This document shows, one piece after another, positions 62,397 to 64,000 of a DNA stretch of 64,000 nucleotides. The stretch spans positions 1,522,039 through 1,586,038 of the forward strand of contig NZ_NIST01000001.1 in assembly GCF_002335745.1 (NCBI RefSeq), written 5' to 3'. How positions within the stretch are numbered: position 1 is the first letter of the stretch; every line of letters starts with the position of its first letter. Origin of the DNA: Evansella halocellulosilytica. Its GTDB lineage: Bacteria > Bacillota > Bacilli > Bacillales > Salisediminibacteriaceae. Below the pieces are notes generated by a model. That model was not told where the DNA came from and did no database searches. It saw nothing but the letters and a program-made list of their open reading frames with translations. A program made the position numbers and the translations under genes.

Positions 62397-64000
62397 ATGA
62401 AAAGAATAGAGCTACGGTTAATCGCATTTTTAGTATTAGTTCTTGCACTAGCTGCTGGCTTGTCTTATGTGGCTTTAAATCAAGTAACACATACAAGTAA
62501 TAACGATGCTGGACACCGAATGACGATTGCGTTAGTAAATGAAGATGAAGGTGCAATGTTTAATAATGAGCGATTAGCTTTTGGAGATGCCTTTGTTCGG
62601 AGCGTCGATCACGACCTTGACCATGACTGGTTTGTTGTTAGTCGTGGTGTTGCTGAGAGCGGCTTGGAAAGACAAACTTATGACATGATGATTGTGATCC
62701 CAAATGACTTCTCTGTTAAGGCGCTCTCAATGGATTCCACTTCACCAGAGCCCGTGACACTAAATTATAAAATCAATGCATCAGAGAATGATGAAATTAG
62801 GGCAGAGGCTGAAAGAGCAGCTAGTGACATATTAAATGACTTTAACAGACGCGTCATTGATGTTTATTTTGCTAGTGTGATTGGAAACTTGCATGAGGCG
62901 CAGGATCAAATTGGCTATATTGTTGATGAACAGGCGAAATATACATCTACATATAATACGGCTATTCAGAGCCCGCTTTCTAACTATACAAATCAATTTA
63001 ATACAGTGAAGGACTTTACAGATGTCTCAAGAGGAAGCTTTAGTAGTTTAGAAGATACGTTGGACTCCTTTACAGATCGTTTAACAGAAGAGGTTGAAAC
63101 AAGTCAAAACTTTGTATCAAATGTTAATGATGTAGCGAGTCTAACAGAATCGAATGAAGCTTTGTCACAAGGATTCTATGACTCTTTAAATCAATTTAAT
63201 ACAACGATTCATGATACGGATACGAAAACACAGCTTGACCAGCTCGTTCGAGCAAATGAGCGGATTTATAATCAGTTCCAACTTCAAGAAGAGAATGCAA
63301 CGATTATTTCTGATGCTGCTTTGTTACGAGAGTTCTTTGATCGAGCAAACCAGCAAGTAACCCATTTAGAGAAGGATTTAGAAGAAACACTTCACTCAAA
63401 TATGGAAAGAACGATATCAAGGCGCTTGTCAGGAATTTTTAGTCATGCATTTGAAAATGAATTGACGAGTTTAAATTCGTTATTTAGACATCCAGATCGA
63501 AACATTCATCGTAAGATCGAAGCGCATATTAATCAGCTCCCATCATTAAGTATACGAGATATAGATGAATCTGGTTTATCTGATCAAATGACATTGGAAT
63601 TAACGAATGTCATTGCGACAGCAAGAAAATATAATCGTGAATATAATTTTTCACCTGACGAGTTAGATAATAGTGAGATTTTATCTACCCAAATTCAAGA
63701 AATAAAAAATCGATTAGCTGAAACAGGCGTTGTGATGACGAACTCTGTTGAGCTACCAGCGAATGAAAAGTCAGGTCAAACGTTCACTTTAACGATTCCG
63801 AAAGAATATGAATTAAACCGATTGTGGTTAACGTTACCAGGTTCTGATGAAGTTGATTATACCGATGTGTATAAAGAAAATGGGGAAGTGAAATTACCTG
63901 CTAATGATGAAGGGGTATTCACTGTTCGTATTCAACTTCAGTTGAAAGATGCAAATAGTGAGATCGATGTGTTCCAACCTGCAACTTGGAGTTGGGATAT
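62397..64000 (+). CDS. esaA: type VII secretion protein EsaA (YueB-like), N-terminal part
   Basis: The frame opens with an ATG at 62397 after AGGAGAGGA and runs off the window; 534 residues are visible. A short basic start and a hydrophobic segment (about 9-28) anchor it in the membrane. LVNEDEGAMFNNERLAFGDA and DHDWFVVSRGVAESGLERQT are typical of the EsaA/YueB/phage-receptor (Pip-like) N-terminus. A long helical, coiled-coil-rich extracellular region follows (about 130-430). In the type VII system it is a membrane and wall-spanning component, and in B. subtilis YueB is the receptor of phage SPP1. The C-terminal membrane segments lie beyond the window. Confidence 0.88.
   Translation, partial: MKRIELRLIAFLVLVLALAAGLSYVALNQVTHTSNNDAGHRMTIALVNEDEGAMFNNERLAFGDAFVRSVDHDLDHDWFVVSRGVAESGLERQTYDMMIVIPNDFSVKALSMDSTSPEPVTLNYKINASENDEIRAEAERAASDILNDFNRRVIDVYFASVIGNLHEAQDQIGYIVDEQAKYTSTYNTAIQSPLSNYTNQFNTVKDFTDVSRGSFSSLEDTLDSFTDRLTEEVETSQNFVSNVNDVASLTESNEALSQGFYDSLNQFNTTIHDTDTKTQLDQLVRANERIYNQFQLQEENATIISDAALLREFFDRANQQVTHLEKDLEETLHSNMERTISRRLSGIFSHAFENELTSLNSLFRHPDRNIHRKIEAHINQLPSLSIRDIDESGLSDQMTLELTNVIATARKYNREYNFSPDELDNSEILSTQIQEIKNRLAETGVVMTNSVELPANEKSGQTFTLTIPKEYELNRLWLTLPGSDEVDYTDVYKENGEVKLPANDEGVFTVRIQLQLKDANSEIDVFQPATWSWD

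Overview
The window looks like a chromosomal segment of a low-GC Gram-positive Bacillaceae, most likely a halo- or alkaliphilic soil/soda-lake Bacillus relative. The reasons are strong GGAGG-type ribosome binding sites with frequent TTG/GTG starts, lipoproteins with long acidic linkers, choline-to-glycine-betaine genes, a TRAP transporter, an Esx/type VII secretion locus, and insertion sequences and group II introns typical of this group. No tRNA, rRNA or CRISPR array was seen.

Region 1 (1-18 kb) is carbohydrate and sugar-acid metabolism. It holds the 3' end of an IlvD/Edd-type dehydratase (YagF/YjhG-like), a large secreted GH10 xylanase, a DapA/NanA-family aldolase, a three-gene TRAP transporter (order Q-M-P), a CtBP-like 2-hydroxyacid dehydrogenase, a second IlvD/Edd dehydratase, a U32-like TIM-barrel protein of unknown function, an IclR regulator and a DgoD-type galactonate dehydratase. 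The genes fit uptake and dehydration of an aldonic acid followed by retro-aldol cleavage. Several members are decaying: a DgoD fragment, an SDR pseudogene and two short relics.

Region 2 (18.5-34 kb) combines osmoprotection and mobile DNA. BetA (19.2 kb), a glycine-betaine-binding lipoprotein, a GbsR-type repressor and BetB (30-34 kb) share an AT-rich inverted-repeat sequence in their control regions. Between them lie an epoxide hydrolase/MFS pair and its MarR regulator, which carry the same palindromic operator on both sides of an IS1182-like insertion. A DinB-like protein, an NAD(P)-binding protein and a class-C-like group II intron behind a terminator follow.

Region 3 (34-39 kb) is a five-gene Opp/Nik/Cnt-type ABC importer operon, tightly overlapped and preceded by a near-consensus Zur box, so probably a zinc or metallophore importer.

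Region 4 (39.5-53.3 kb) is a cobalamin late-biosynthesis and salvage cluster in two transcription units, each headed by a cobalamin riboswitch: cobO-cbiA-cbiP-cobT, then btuF-cbiZ-cbiB-cobD-cobU-cobS-cobC and a degenerate cobU-like gene. A second group II intron sits directly after the terminator of the first riboswitch, between it and cobO.

Region 5 (53.5-58.9 kb) is the least explained part and the best candidate for a new system. It has two BtrH-like proteins, one fused to a GyrI-like ligand-binding domain, two stand-alone GyrI-like proteins, a VOC protein, and an ECF-type sigma factor with no anti-sigma factor in the window.

Region 6 (59.3-64 kb) has two lipoproteins (one acidic, one with an OmpA-like domain), about 1 kb of apparently non-coding DNA, and the start of a type VII secretion operon (WXG100 protein, then EsaA running off the window).
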